DNA of 64,000 bases from Sorangium sp025924095. GTDB taxonomy: Bacteria > Myxococcota_A > Polyangia > Polyangiales > Polyangiaceae. The notes under the pieces are model-generated. The model was given only the letters and a program-made list of their open reading frames with translations, did not search any database and had not been told where the DNA came from. Each line of letters opens with the position of its first letter. Positions within the stretch are counted from its first letter, which is position 1. Location: NCBI RefSeq assembly GCF_051521505.1, contig NZ_CP150356.1:806001-870000 (forward strand), written 5' to 3'. A program made the translations under genes and the position numbers. This document shows, piece by piece, positions 32,781-40,900 of this stretch.

Positions 32781-33777
32781 GGGGCCCGACCTGCTGAGCC
32801 GAGAGCCGCGCTGTCTGGGAAATGGCCGTCGGCGCGAGGACCTCCTGCTTGATGCGCTGGAGGAGCTGACCGTCGTAGGCGTGCTTCGGCAGGATGCGCT
32901 CGACGAAGTGCGAGAACAGGTGGTGCGTGCTGTGGCCGTAGCTCGCCGAGCCCACGAGCACCCGCGTGCTGACGTGGTTCTTGAGCCGCTCGATCCCGTC
33001 GATCAGCGGCCGGTAGTGCCTGTGCGCCTCCAGCTCGATCTCGGCCGGCGTCCCGGAGAGGACGTCCGACTTGTTGATGAACAGGACGACCGCCTTGCAG
33101 GCGGTCAGCGTCTTCGAGCCGAAGAAGTAGCGCAGCGACTGCGGCTGAAATTCCCGGATCTGCTCCTCTACCCGGGCCGGATCCACATGCCGTCCATCCT
33201 TGGACGCGAGATCGACCACGAGGAGCAGGCCGTGGACCTCTTCCACGACGAGCTCGTGCTGGGCCTCGACGAGATGCTCTCCGCCCCAGTCGCCGATCTC
33301 GAAGATGTGCTCGGTCAGCTCTTCCTTGGTGGACACGTTGCTCACGGTCCGCTCGTAGCGCTCGATCTTCGTCCCTTGCAGCTTGCCGAGGTCAACGAGG
33401 GGATTGGCCCACTTCAACGTGAGCGAGGTCTTCCCGGTCCCTTTGATGCCGAGCGTCAGGATCTTGTACCGTTTCTGCGTGATCTTGGGCCGAGCGTCCA
33501 GCTCCCTCCGTAACCACTCGATCTCTCGTTGCTGCGCGTCGAGCCATTCGATCTTCTGTCGATCCTCGCTCCGGGCGCGCTCGAGCGTCTCTCGGTCCTG
33601 GGCGTGCTCGGAGCGCAGCTGTTCGAGCTGCACCTTGGATTGACGGAGGGCCTCCGCGTTCCGTGCGGCCTCGCGCAGCTGTCCCTTCAACGAGGCCGTC
33701 CGGGCCGCGAGACAGGTCATGCCAGCGCCACAGCCGAGCGCGCCGAGCCCGAAGAGGATCGAAAAATCTACGGTCAT
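32767..33777 (-). CDS. Membrane-anchored coiled-coil small GTPase
   Basis: This is a 336-residue protein from the ATG at 33777, preceded by a GAGGTG site; the upstream in-frame extension is discarded. An N-terminal membrane helix (about 5-25) is followed by a coiled coil (about 28-95, rich in Glu/Arg/Leu heptads). The GTPase domain has G1 GIKGTGKTS (110-118), a G3-like DWGGEH (163-168), G4 NKSD (235-238) and a likely G5 GSAS. The fold suggests an Arf/SRPRB/MglA-type Ras-like GTPase. In myxobacteria such GTPases act in polarity and traffic-like processes. The coupled downstream HEAGH protein is the obvious candidate partner. Both are membrane proteins. Confidence 0.87.
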   Translation of the reverse strand: MTVDFSILFGLGALGCGAGMTCLAARTASLKGQLREAARNAEALRQSKVQLEQLRSEHAQDRETLERARSEDRQKIEWLDAQQREIEWLRRELDARPKITQKRYKILTLGIKGTGKTSLTLKWANPLVDLGKLQGTKIERYERTVSNVSTKEELTEHIFEIGDWGGEHLVEAQHELVVEEVHGLLLVVDLASKDGRHVDPARVEEQIREFQPQSLRYFFGSKTLTACKAVVLFINKSDVLSGTPAEIELEAHRHYRPLIDGIERLKNHVSTRVLVGSASYGHSTHHLFSHFVERILPKHAYDGQLLQRIKQEVLAPTAISQTARLSAQQVGPHAQK

Positions 33778-34073
33778 ATCCACGCACCTCACCCCCGCCG
33801 ACTGGGCGGCCTGCGTCGCGCCGTTCCCGGCGGACGGTCCGCGGGCCGCGGCGGCGCCCATGGGCTCAAGTGCTATCACAGTGTGCCTCGACGACCAGCC
33901 GAGTCCCGGCGTCGCTGCCAGTCCGAGCCGCCGTGTCCGGGGCGTCGCGCGCCGCTCCGCGCACGGCGATGTCGCCTTGTCCACGTCGGCGTCCGGCGAA
34001 GGGCGAGCGCGGCGGGCCGTCACGGCGGCGCCTGCGGAGCGCGGGGCTCAGGAGGATCGCGGCGAAGCGTACG

Positions 34074-34967
34074 TCATGCGGACGGCAGCACGGCGAGATC
34101 GACGAGGATCCGTCGAAGCTCCTCGACCCGCTCCTTCTCGAGGGGCTGCAGCGGGGCCCGAAGCGGCCCGACCCGATGGCCCATCAGCTCCAGGGCCGCC
34201 GAGATGGCTCGCGGCAGGCCATGCGCGACGATGAACTGAAGGAAAGGCAGCTGGCGGTAGAAGGAGCGCCGGGCGGCGTCGAGGTCGCCGCGAGTCACCG
34301 CGTCGTAGAGCTCGACGGTGAGGCGAGGGATGACGTGCGGGGCCGCCGTGCACCAGCCGCGGGCCCCGGCCACGAATGCGGCGAGCGCGAGCGGATTGCT
34401 CCCGTTGTAGAAGGCAACCTGGTCGCCACAGAGCTGCACGAGCCGCTGCATCCGGTTCACGTCCCCGGTGCTCTCCTTCACCATCGTGACATTCGGGATG
34501 CGCAGCAGCCGCGCGATCGTGTCGGGACTCAGGTCGAGGCCGCCCGTCGCCGGGTTGTTGTACACGGCGATGGGGAGGGAGATGGCCTTCGCGACCGTCT
34601 CGAAATGCGTCACGATCTCCTTGTCCGAGAGCTTCCAGTAGCTCATCGGGAGGATCATCACCGCGGTGGCGCCGGCCCTCTCCGCGTACTTCGCGTGGTG
34701 CACGGTCCGCTCCGTGGTGAGGCTCGACACGCCGACCAGGGTCGGAGCCCGGCCCGCCACGCGCTTGACGACGAGGTCGGTGACGGCCTCGCGCTCCTCG
34801 TCCGAGAGGTACGGCAACACCCCGGTGCTGCCCAGCGGCGCGATCGCATGGACGCCCGCGGCGAGCATGTCGTCGACGATGCGCCCGAGGAGTCGTTCAT
34901 CGACGCGTCCGGCTTCCGTGAACGGCGTGATGGGGTAAGCGACGATTCCACGGAGAGAGGAGGTCAT
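34074..34967 (-). CDS. DapA-family aldolase/lyase
   Basis: This 297-residue TIM-barrel enzyme belongs to the dihydrodipicolinate synthase/N-acetylneuraminate lyase family. The Schiff-base Lys is K164 (TMVKEST) and the catalytic Tyr is Y136 (IAVYNNPA). The substrate loop reads GSTGVLPYLSDEER rather than the classical GTTGE, arguing against true dihydrodipicolinate synthase. The start overlaps the cupin stop (ATGA), so the two are co-translated. It likely cleaves or forms a 2-keto acid in catabolism. The divergent MocR regulator suggests control by an amino-acid-like or vitamin B6-related compound. Confidence 0.88.
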   Translation of the reverse strand: MTSSLRGIVAYPITPFTEAGRVDERLLGRIVDDMLAAGVHAIAPLGSTGVLPYLSDEEREAVTDLVVKRVAGRAPTLVGVSSLTTERTVHHAKYAERAGATAVMILPMSYWKLSDKEIVTHFETVAKAISLPIAVYNNPATGGLDLSPDTIARLLRIPNVTMVKESTGDVNRMQRLVQLCGDQVAFYNGSNPLALAAFVAGARGWCTAAPHVIPRLTVELYDAVTRGDLDAARRSFYRQLPFLQFIVAHGLPRAISAALELMGHRVGPLRAPLQPLEKERVEELRRILVDLAVLPSA

Positions 34968-35461
34968 CGCGCGCCTCCTTCCGCCTCGTGGTCCTTGTCG
35001 AGGAGCTGGTCACCCCGATCGGGCACCTCCTCGCGCAGCGCGACGCCTCCCATGTTCTGCAGCATCGGCGCGTTCTCGCAGGCCAGGTAGCGTGCCTGCC
35101 CCTCTCCTGTGTTGACGTGGTTGTGCCAGGCCCACACAGGGACGTAGACCGCGTCCCCCTGCTTCCAGTCGACGCGCTTCCCGCCCACGTACGAGTAGCC
35201 CTCTCCTTCCAGGACGTAGAGGAGGGTCTCGTACGTGTGCCGATGCCGATTCGAGGATTGCCCCGGATCGAGCCAGCCGATGGTCATGCTGATCGCGTGG
35301 GACGGGAGGTCCACGAAGAAGACCGGGTGTTTCCTTGCTTTCGAGTAGTCGCCGTGACGCCCGGCGGACTCGACCGCGGGGTGCGCGAGCTTCTCTGGCA
35401 TCACCACGCGCGGCCGCGGCGGCGTCTTGTCGAAGTCTGCTGAATGGAACCGTTCGCTCAT
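34964..35461 (-). CDS. Cupin-domain protein
   Basis: This 165-residue single-cupin protein runs from the ATG at 35461, which has an AAGGAG site. The metal-binding set is visible as HRHTYE (H73, H75, E79) and His in VWAWHNH (H113/H115), with the cupin strand LLYVLEGEGYSYVGGKRVDW between. This pattern fits a metal-dependent dioxygenase, isomerase or sugar/keto-acid binding cupin. It is the first gene of a two-gene unit with the DapA-like gene and is transcribed away from the MocR regulator. The substrate is unknown. Confidence 0.87.
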   Translation of the reverse strand: MSERFHSADFDKTPPRPRVVMPEKLAHPAVESAGRHGDYSKARKHPVFFVDLPSHAISMTIGWLDPGQSSNRHRHTYETLLYVLEGEGYSYVGGKRVDWKQGDAVYVPVWAWHNHVNTGEGQARYLACENAPMLQNMGGVALREEVPDRGDQLLDKDHEAEGGAR

Positions 35462-35525
35462 TTCTGCTCCTTGTCCGCGCGAAGAGCGTCTTGCGCAGGA
35501 CCAGGAGTAGCGCGAAGCTGGACCC
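35462..35525. promoter_or_regulatory. Divergent control region between cupin and MocR genes
   Basis: Only 64 bases separate the divergent starts, so both promoters and the MocR binding sites must overlap here. MocR regulators commonly bind direct repeats in such gaps (family knowledge). I could not pick a clear repeat by eye. Confidence 0.4.
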
Positions 35526-37094
35526 ATGACAGGCTCCAGAACGAACATGTCGACGGGTCCAGCTGGTCGGCCCTGGCGCTTCGACCTGGTGCTCGACGGC
35601 GGTGCGTCCGTGCCGCGGCAAACCCAGCTGAGCCGCGCGATCGTCCAGGAGATCCAGCGCGGACGACTCCTGCCGGGCTCGACGCTTCCGGGCAGCCGGA
35701 CGCTCGCAGCCCAGCTCAAGGTCAACAGGAAGGTCGTCGTTGCCGCCGTGGACGAGCTTGTGGCCCAGGGGTGGCTCGAGGCGTTACCCGCCCGCGGCAC
35801 CCGGGTTGCGCTCAACCTTCCGACGCTCGCTGTCGCCGACGCCGAGGGCCGCCGCTCCGTCGAGACGGCGCTCGACCGGCGACGCGCCGCCGTGATCGCG
35901 GTGAACGACGGGGTTCCAGACGCCCGGATCGCGCCCCTGGACGAGCTCGCGCGCGCCCAGCGGCGCGCCCTCCGAGCGCTGGCTCGGACGGGCCTCGGCT
36001 ACGGAGATGCTGCAGGCGATCCCGTGCTCAGGGAGGTCCTCGCGGGCTTCGTCAACCACGCTCGCGGGCTTTCGTGCTCCTCGGAGGAGGTCGTCTTGAC
36101 GCGTGGCAGCCAGGGCGCGCTGAGCCTGTTCGCGCTGGCGATGCTGGAGCCTGGGGATGTCATCGCCGTCGAGCACCCCGGTTACGCGCCGGCATGGCGC
36201 GCCTTCCAGCTCGCTCGTGCCGACGTCGTCCATGTGCCCGTCGACGCGGAGGGCCTTCGAACGGATGAGCTGGAGGTGCACGCGAAGAGGCTCAAGGGGC
36301 GCCTCAAGGCCGTGTACGTGACGCCGCACCATCAGTACCCCACGACCGTCGCGATGTCCGCTGAGCGTCGAATGCACCTGCGACGAATCTGTGAATCTTT
36401 CCGGCTCTACATCGTGGAGGACGACTACGACTACGAGTACCACTTCGAGGGCGCGCCGCTCTTGCCCCTCTCTGCGACAAAGGACCTCTCGTCGCGCTGC
36501 ATCTACATCGCATCGCTCTCGAAGCTCATCGCCCCCGCCCTGCGGCTCGGATACATCATCGCGGACAGGTCCGTCGTCGCGCGCCTGAGGGCGGTCCGCG
36601 AGCTGCTCGATCGTCAGGGAGACGTCGTCCTCGAGCGCGCCGTGGCCGAGCTCATCGAGGACGGCGAGGTTCAGCGTCACGCGCGGCGCGCCCGGCAGCT
36701 CTACCGGCAGCGCCGTGATTACCTGCTGCAACAGATCGAGTCGAGGTCGCCCTTGCGCTCCGCGATCGTGTGCGACCCGCCTGGCGGGGGACTGGCGCTC
36801 TGGATGCGCTTGCGCAGCTTGACTTCGGAAGAGCTCGTCAGACGCGCGCACGCGCGCGGCCTGGCCCTCACGCCGGGGTCTGCTCACGTCGCGGCTGGGT
36901 CCGTCCCCGCATTTCGCTTCGGCTTCGCGGCGCACACGAGCGAGGAGCTGTCGAGGATCTGCGACGCGCTGGAGGCGTGTCTCCAGCCCGACTCCGACAA
37001 GGGCGCCAGACCCGGGGGCCACCGGGGGTCCGAGGCGAAAAGGGCGCCAGACCGGGGGGTCACCGGGGGTCCGAGGCGAAAAAGGCAACCGTGA
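35526..37094 (+). CDS. MocR-family transcription regulator (GntR HTH + aminotransferase-like)
   Basis: This 522-residue protein has an N-terminal winged helix (about 30-100) with SRAIVQEIQRGRLLPGSTLP, then GSRTLAAQLKVNRKVV. A fold-type I PLP domain follows (about 120-485), with Lys333 in IASLSKLIAPALRLGY as the cofactor anchor and YIVEDDYDYEY at the PLP ring. MocR proteins sense PLP, GABA, taurine or other amines and control neighbouring genes. Here the obvious target is the divergent cupin/DapA pair. The ATG at 35547 is an alternative start. The last 30 residues come from a 41-bp DNA repeat and look like an added tail, so the ancestral stop may have been lost. Confidence 0.9.
   Translation: MTGSRTNMSTGPAGRPWRFDLVLDGGASVPRQTQLSRAIVQEIQRGRLLPGSTLPGSRTLAAQLKVNRKVVVAAVDELVAQGWLEALPARGTRVALNLPTLAVADAEGRRSVETALDRRRAAVIAVNDGVPDARIAPLDELARAQRRALRALARTGLGYGDAAGDPVLREVLAGFVNHARGLSCSSEEVVLTRGSQGALSLFALAMLEPGDVIAVEHPGYAPAWRAFQLARADVVHVPVDAEGLRTDELEVHAKRLKGRLKAVYVTPHHQYPTTVAMSAERRMHLRRICESFRLYIVEDDYDYEYHFEGAPLLPLSATKDLSSRCIYIASLSKLIAPALRLGYIIADRSVVARLRAVRELLDRQGDVVLERAVAELIEDGEVQRHARRARQLYRQRRDYLLQQIESRSPLRSAIVCDPPGGGLALWMRLRSLTSEELVRRAHARGLALTPGSAHVAAGSVPAFRFGFAAHTSEELSRICDALEACLQPDSDKGARPGGHRGSEAKRAPDRGVTGGPRRKRQP
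37001..37082. repeat. 41-bp direct repeat, two copies
   Basis: Copies at 37001-37041 and 37042-37082 differ at only two positions. Each starts GGGCGCCAGACC and ends CGAGGCGAAAA. They form the 3' end of the MocR gene and abut the 21-bp array at 37091. Confidence 0.95.
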
Positions 37095-37234
37095 AGCGGT
37101 TCGGGGCAGCGGTGAGGCGGTTCGGGGCAGCCGTGAGGCGGTTCGGGGCAACCGTGAAGCGGTTCGGGGCAGCCGCGAAGCGGTTCGGGGCAGCCGGGAA
37201 GCGGTTCGGGGCAACCGTGAGGCGGTTCGGGGCA
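37091..37234. repeat. 21-bp tandem array A (about 6.9 copies)
   Basis: Six full units and an 18-base partial unit share the core GCGGTTCGGGGCA. Variation is limited to a few positions (GTGAAG/GTGAGG/GCGAAG/GGGAAG and CAGCC/CAACC/CAGCG). It lies between the convergent MocR gene and the Cys-rich gene at 37252. The same core forms array B at 52336. Because 21 is a multiple of three and the unit lacks stops, several frames stay open across it, but it does not look like a gene. Confidence 0.95.
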
Positions 37235-37251
37235 CGGCGGCCGACTGGCGC

Positions 37252-38346
37252 TCACCGCCGCTTCGCGCACGCCGGGCACGCGATCCTGCCCTGCGCGTTC
37301 GGCGCGCACGCCTCGCAGAGCAGGTGCATCCGATCGTCGCAGGCCGCCGGCCTCGACGTCGCCGCGGCGCACGCCTCGCACGTGAGCCTGTCCAGGCTCG
37401 ACGCGCCCGCCGGGAGCCGCGCGACGAGCTCCCGCGACTCCTTGCGACGCCGGAGACGCAGGCTCACGAGCGCCGCCGGGACCTCGGCGATCACCAGCGC
37501 CGCGACCGAGCACGTCACCCTCGCCGCGAACCGCGCGGGCAGGGCCTCCAGCTTCGCGTTCCGCTCCGCCACGAGGTGCGCCACCTTGGCCTCGACCGCC
37601 TTCGGCTCCGCGCGCCGCCGCGGCGCCCGCGCCTCCGCGATCAGGTCCGCGAAATACGACACGATGCGATCGTGATCCCGCGCGTGCCTTCGCTCGACCT
37701 CGTCGAGCAGCGGCTGCACCGCCGCCCGCACCGCCCGCTCCGCGCGGAGCGCGATCCAGTCCGCCGCGCGGCCGTCCGCCGCGAGCGGCGCGGCGCTCGG
37801 CTGCACGAGCGCGCTCGGCCAGGCGAGGTCCAGGTGCGCGCCCACCGCGGCGTCCGGCTCGCCGCCGTCGTGCGCGCTCACCACCACCCGGACGAGCCCC
37901 TCGCGCCGATCGTCGGCCTCGACGACATGCGCGACGCTGGCCGCGACGTACACCGCCGTACCCATCGAGATCTGCCCGGGCTCGCAGAGCCCGTTGCGCA
38001 GCGCGAAGCGGTCCGCGGCGGCCCTCACATGCGCCGGCCGCGGCGGATCCGCGGCGAGACGCACCGACGTGGACACCGGCCGCCCGCGCGCCCTCGCGAT
38101 CAGCCGCTCGAGCAGCGTCGAGCCGAGGCCGCACGCGACGTCCCCGTCCCGATCGGGGTAGAGCGCGAGGGCGCACTCCTCCGGGATCTCGATCTCGGCC
38201 GCGAGCCGCGGCGGCAACAGCGCCACCGCCCGCGCGTCCTCCCGCTCGGCGAGCGCTCCGGCCTCCGCGAGCGCCTCGACAACGAAATCGAGCGGAGCGG
38301 GCAGCGCGCCCCCCGCAGGCGAGGCCGTCCCCGGCGACGCGGTCAT
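37252..38346 (-). CDS. Cys-rich hypothetical protein coupled to SNF2 helicase
   Basis: This 364-residue protein starts with an ATG overlapping the helicase stop (ATGA). The N-terminal two thirds are an unrecognised mixed domain (IEIPEECALALYPDRDGDVA, then ALRNGLCEPGQISMGTAVYV). A helical segment follows (VERRHARDHDRIVSYFADLI). The C-terminus has a zinc-ribbon-like set of Cys (CEAC, CDDR, CEAC, CPAC within the last 45 residues). It may load or target the upstream helicase to nucleic acid or RNA polymerase. The function is unknown. Its 3' end is 18 bases from repeat array A. Confidence 0.82.
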   Translation of the reverse strand: MTASPGTASPAGGALPAPLDFVVEALAEAGALAEREDARAVALLPPRLAAEIEIPEECALALYPDRDGDVACGLGSTLLERLIARARGRPVSTSVRLAADPPRPAHVRAAADRFALRNGLCEPGQISMGTAVYVAASVAHVVEADDRREGLVRVVVSAHDGGEPDAAVGAHLDLAWPSALVQPSAAPLAADGRAADWIALRAERAVRAAVQPLLDEVERRHARDHDRIVSYFADLIAEARAPRRRAEPKAVEAKVAHLVAERNAKLEALPARFAARVTCSVAALVIAEVPAALVSLRLRRRKESRELVARLPAGASSLDRLTCEACAAATSRPAACDDRMHLLCEACAPNAQGRIACPACAKRR

Positions 38347-40616
38347 GCCTCGTAGTCCTTCCCGAAGAGCCTCGCGTCGAGGCGCTTCACCTGCTCGTAA
38401 CGCCCGCGCGCCGCGGCGAGCTCCTCGGCGATGGCGTCGAAGCCGCTCGCGAGCTCCTCCTCCGAGCGCGACGTCGCGTAGAGCGCGACGATCCGCTCCT
38501 CCAGGTCGCGCTCGTCGGCCAGGTTGCCGAGGACCATGTCCATCTCCCCGACGACCAGCTCGAACAGGTGCAGGCGGCGATCCAGCAGATCGAGGACGCG
38601 CTCCTCGGCGGTGCCGCGCGCGCAGAGGTTGTAGACGCGCACCTCCTCCCGCTGGCCCATCCGGTGCAGCCGCCCGATCCGCTGCTCGATGAGCATGGGA
38701 TTGTAGGGGAGATCGAAGTTCACGAGGACATGGCAGTGATGGAGGTTGTGCCCCTCGCCGCCGGCGTCGGTCGAGACGAGCACGCGCGCGCGGCCCTCGC
38801 GAAACGCCGAGAGGGCCGCGCGCTTGTCCGCGGCGGAGAGGCCGCCGTGGAACGCCGCGGGCTCGACGCCCGCGTCGCGGAGCACGGCCTCGATGTACGA
38901 CAGCGTGTCGCGGAACCGGGTGAAGACGAGGATCTGCTCGTCGTGCGCGCGCGCGAGCTCGACGAGCGCGCCGCCCTTCCGGGACGCGCGGACCGAGGCC
39001 GCCTGCTTCGCGAGGGCGGCCAGCGCGGCGCGCAGCGCGGGCGCGCGCCTGTCGCTCGCGCTCATGCGCTCGAGGCTCCCGCGCACGGCGGCCGGGCTCG
39101 ATCCGGCGCCGAGCAGGAGCGTCGACGTGACAAGCCGGGTGCCGGCGTCGGCCCCGTGCGCGCGCACGAGCGCGAGGACGCGCTCGTAGAGCTCGCGCTC
39201 CTCCGGCAGCGGGTCGACAAGCGTTGTGCTCACGTAACGGGGCGGCAGCGCGAGGCCGCTGTCGGCGCGGGTGTTGCGGACCATCACCTCGGCGAGCAGG
39301 GCGCGCAGCCGCTCCCGGTTCTTCGGCGACAGCGGGTCCTTCGGGTCGACGAACTGGGCGCGGAAGGCGGCCGGGGTCGCGAACTGACCGGGCTTGAGCA
39401 GCGTCACGAGGTTGTAGAGCTCCTCGAGGTCGGTCTCGATCGGCGTCGCCGTGAGCATCAGGAGGAACCGGCTGTGCAGGCCGTCGACAAGCCTGAAGCC
39501 GGCGGTCGTGCGGCTCTTGACGTGGTGGGCCTCGTCGACGATCACGAGGTCCCACGAGCCGGCCTGGACGAGCGGCGCGTGCTTCGCGCTCCTCGCGAGG
39601 GCGAGCGACGCGACGACCACGCCCTCGTCGCGCCAGAAGGCCTCGGGGTCGGCCGTGCGCGCGGCGTCGTCGGTGGTGCGCGCCGCGATCCCGGCCTTCT
39701 CCGCGAGCTCGCCCGTCCACTGGCCGACGAGCGCCGGGGGGACGAGGATGAGCGCCCGCCGGACCATCCCGCGGAGCTGGTACTCGCGCAGGATCATGAG
39801 CGCCTCGACGGTCTTGCCGAGCCCGACCTCGTCGGCGAGCAGCGCGCGCCCGCGGAACCCGCGGAGCACGCGGCGGGCGGTCTCGGTCTGGTAGCGGTGC
39901 GGCTCGACGCCGGTGAGGGCGGCGAGCGCGAGCAGCTCCTCGAACTGCTCGGCCGAGGCGAGCAGATGGGCGCGCAGCGCGTGGCTCACCGCCGCGAGCG
40001 AGGCCGGCGGGCCCTGGAGCCGCTGGAGCAGCTCGGACCGGTCGAGGCCGGCCATCAGGAGCGGCGCCGGCTTCCTGGGCGGCGGGGCCGGCAGAGGCGG
40101 AGCGGGCTCGGGCGGGCGCTCCTGGGGCGGGGCGGCGGGAGGGCGTCGAGGCGGCGCAGCGGGCGCTTCGGTCCGCCGAGCCGGCGTGGCAGGCCGGGCT
40201 CGAAGGGGGGCGGCAGGGCGTGCGGGGGGCGGCTGCCGCTCGGCGCGAAGCGCGTGGATGAGCTGCTGGACGTCGCGCCGATCAACGAGCTGGACGAGCC
40301 GGCGCGATAGACCGACGTTGCGGTCGAGGCAGAACGTGCTCGCGTTGTAGGCCAGGAACGCCGGATCCGCGCTCGTCGCTTCGCGCATTCGCTCGATGAG
40401 CCCGCCCCCCGCGAGCGCCGGCGGAAGGCCGTTCGCCAACAGCAGCTCATGCGCCTCATCGAGCGTCATCGGCAGCTGGCGCGACCGGCCCGAGAGCGCG
40501 AATGCCAAGGTGAAGAGATCCGCGCCGGAGAGCAGCCCGCCGCCGGCGCCCGCGGCGAGCAGCCCTCTCACGTCGCTCGCGGTGATGGACGTGATGGGCG
40601 TCGTGGAGACCTGCAT
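38343..40616 (-). CDS. SNF2/RapA-like DEAH-box helicase
   Basis: This is a 757-residue superfamily 2 ATPase. A unique N-terminal region (about 1-125) and a Pro/Arg/Ala linker (125-190) precede the motor. Motif I is ADEVGLGKT (261-269). Motif II is DEAHH within LVIVDEAHHVKS, and motif III is LTATPIE. Motif V is VSTDAGGEGHNLH, and motif VI is IEQRIGRLHRMGQ followed by VYNLCARGTAEERVLDLL. Spacing and motifs resemble RapA/HepA-type SNF2 proteins that recycle RNA polymerase, and also SNF2 components of defence systems. No methylase, nuclease or phospholipase-like gene accompanies it, so a defence role is only a possibility. Confidence 0.9.
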   Translation of the reverse strand: MQVSTTPITSITASDVRGLLAAGAGGGLLSGADLFTLAFALSGRSRQLPMTLDEAHELLLANGLPPALAGGGLIERMREATSADPAFLAYNASTFCLDRNVGLSRRLVQLVDRRDVQQLIHALRAERQPPPARPAAPLRARPATPARRTEAPAAPPRRPPAAPPQERPPEPAPPLPAPPPRKPAPLLMAGLDRSELLQRLQGPPASLAAVSHALRAHLLASAEQFEELLALAALTGVEPHRYQTETARRVLRGFRGRALLADEVGLGKTVEALMILREYQLRGMVRRALILVPPALVGQWTGELAEKAGIAARTTDDAARTADPEAFWRDEGVVVASLALARSAKHAPLVQAGSWDLVIVDEAHHVKSRTTAGFRLVDGLHSRFLLMLTATPIETDLEELYNLVTLLKPGQFATPAAFRAQFVDPKDPLSPKNRERLRALLAEVMVRNTRADSGLALPPRYVSTTLVDPLPEERELYERVLALVRAHGADAGTRLVTSTLLLGAGSSPAAVRGSLERMSASDRRAPALRAALAALAKQAASVRASRKGGALVELARAHDEQILVFTRFRDTLSYIEAVLRDAGVEPAAFHGGLSAADKRAALSAFREGRARVLVSTDAGGEGHNLHHCHVLVNFDLPYNPMLIEQRIGRLHRMGQREEVRVYNLCARGTAEERVLDLLDRRLHLFELVVGEMDMVLGNLADERDLEERIVALYATSRSEEELASGFDAIAEELAAARGRYEQVKRLDARLFGKDYEA

Positions 40617-40900
40617 ACCTTCGCCGCCTGTATCCCGCCGTCACCGGGCTGTCGAGGTGCCATGAGCAGGCGGGCGGCGGAGAATGAGACGATTATTTTT
40701 GGAAAATTGACGCTCCTGATCGGAATGCGTTGCTCTCCGCGTCGCGCGGCCGGGAGGCTGGCATCGATGGAGAAGGCACATGCGTCCGGGCACCGCCAAT
40801 CTGCGGCCCGTGGTTCTTTTCCCATGGAACTGGCACTCTTGGCGGTTCCTCTCTTTCCGCGATGAACCTCCCGTGCCGTGACGATCCTCCCGCAGCGGAG

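Noticed and set aside
34074..34967. True dapA (lysine biosynthesis)
   Set aside because: The substrate loop GSTGVLPYL and the cupin/MocR context fit a catabolic member of the family better.
37091..37234. CRISPR array
   Set aside because: Units of 21 bp are directly contiguous with no spacers and no cas genes are present; the same holds for 52336-52545.
37112..37235. Coding repeats (PRTASRL units) on the minus strand
   Set aside because: The 21-bp unit lacks stops in several frames, so open frames are expected by construction; there is no start signal or partner domain.
38568..40310. Plus-strand frame of 580 residues opposite the SNF2 helicase
   Set aside because: Antisense shadow; all helicase motifs are on the minus strand.
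38343..40616. DISARM or other named defence system
   Set aside because: Only an SNF2 helicase and an unknown Cys-rich protein are present; no methyltransferase, DUF1998 or phospholipase D-like gene is adjacent.
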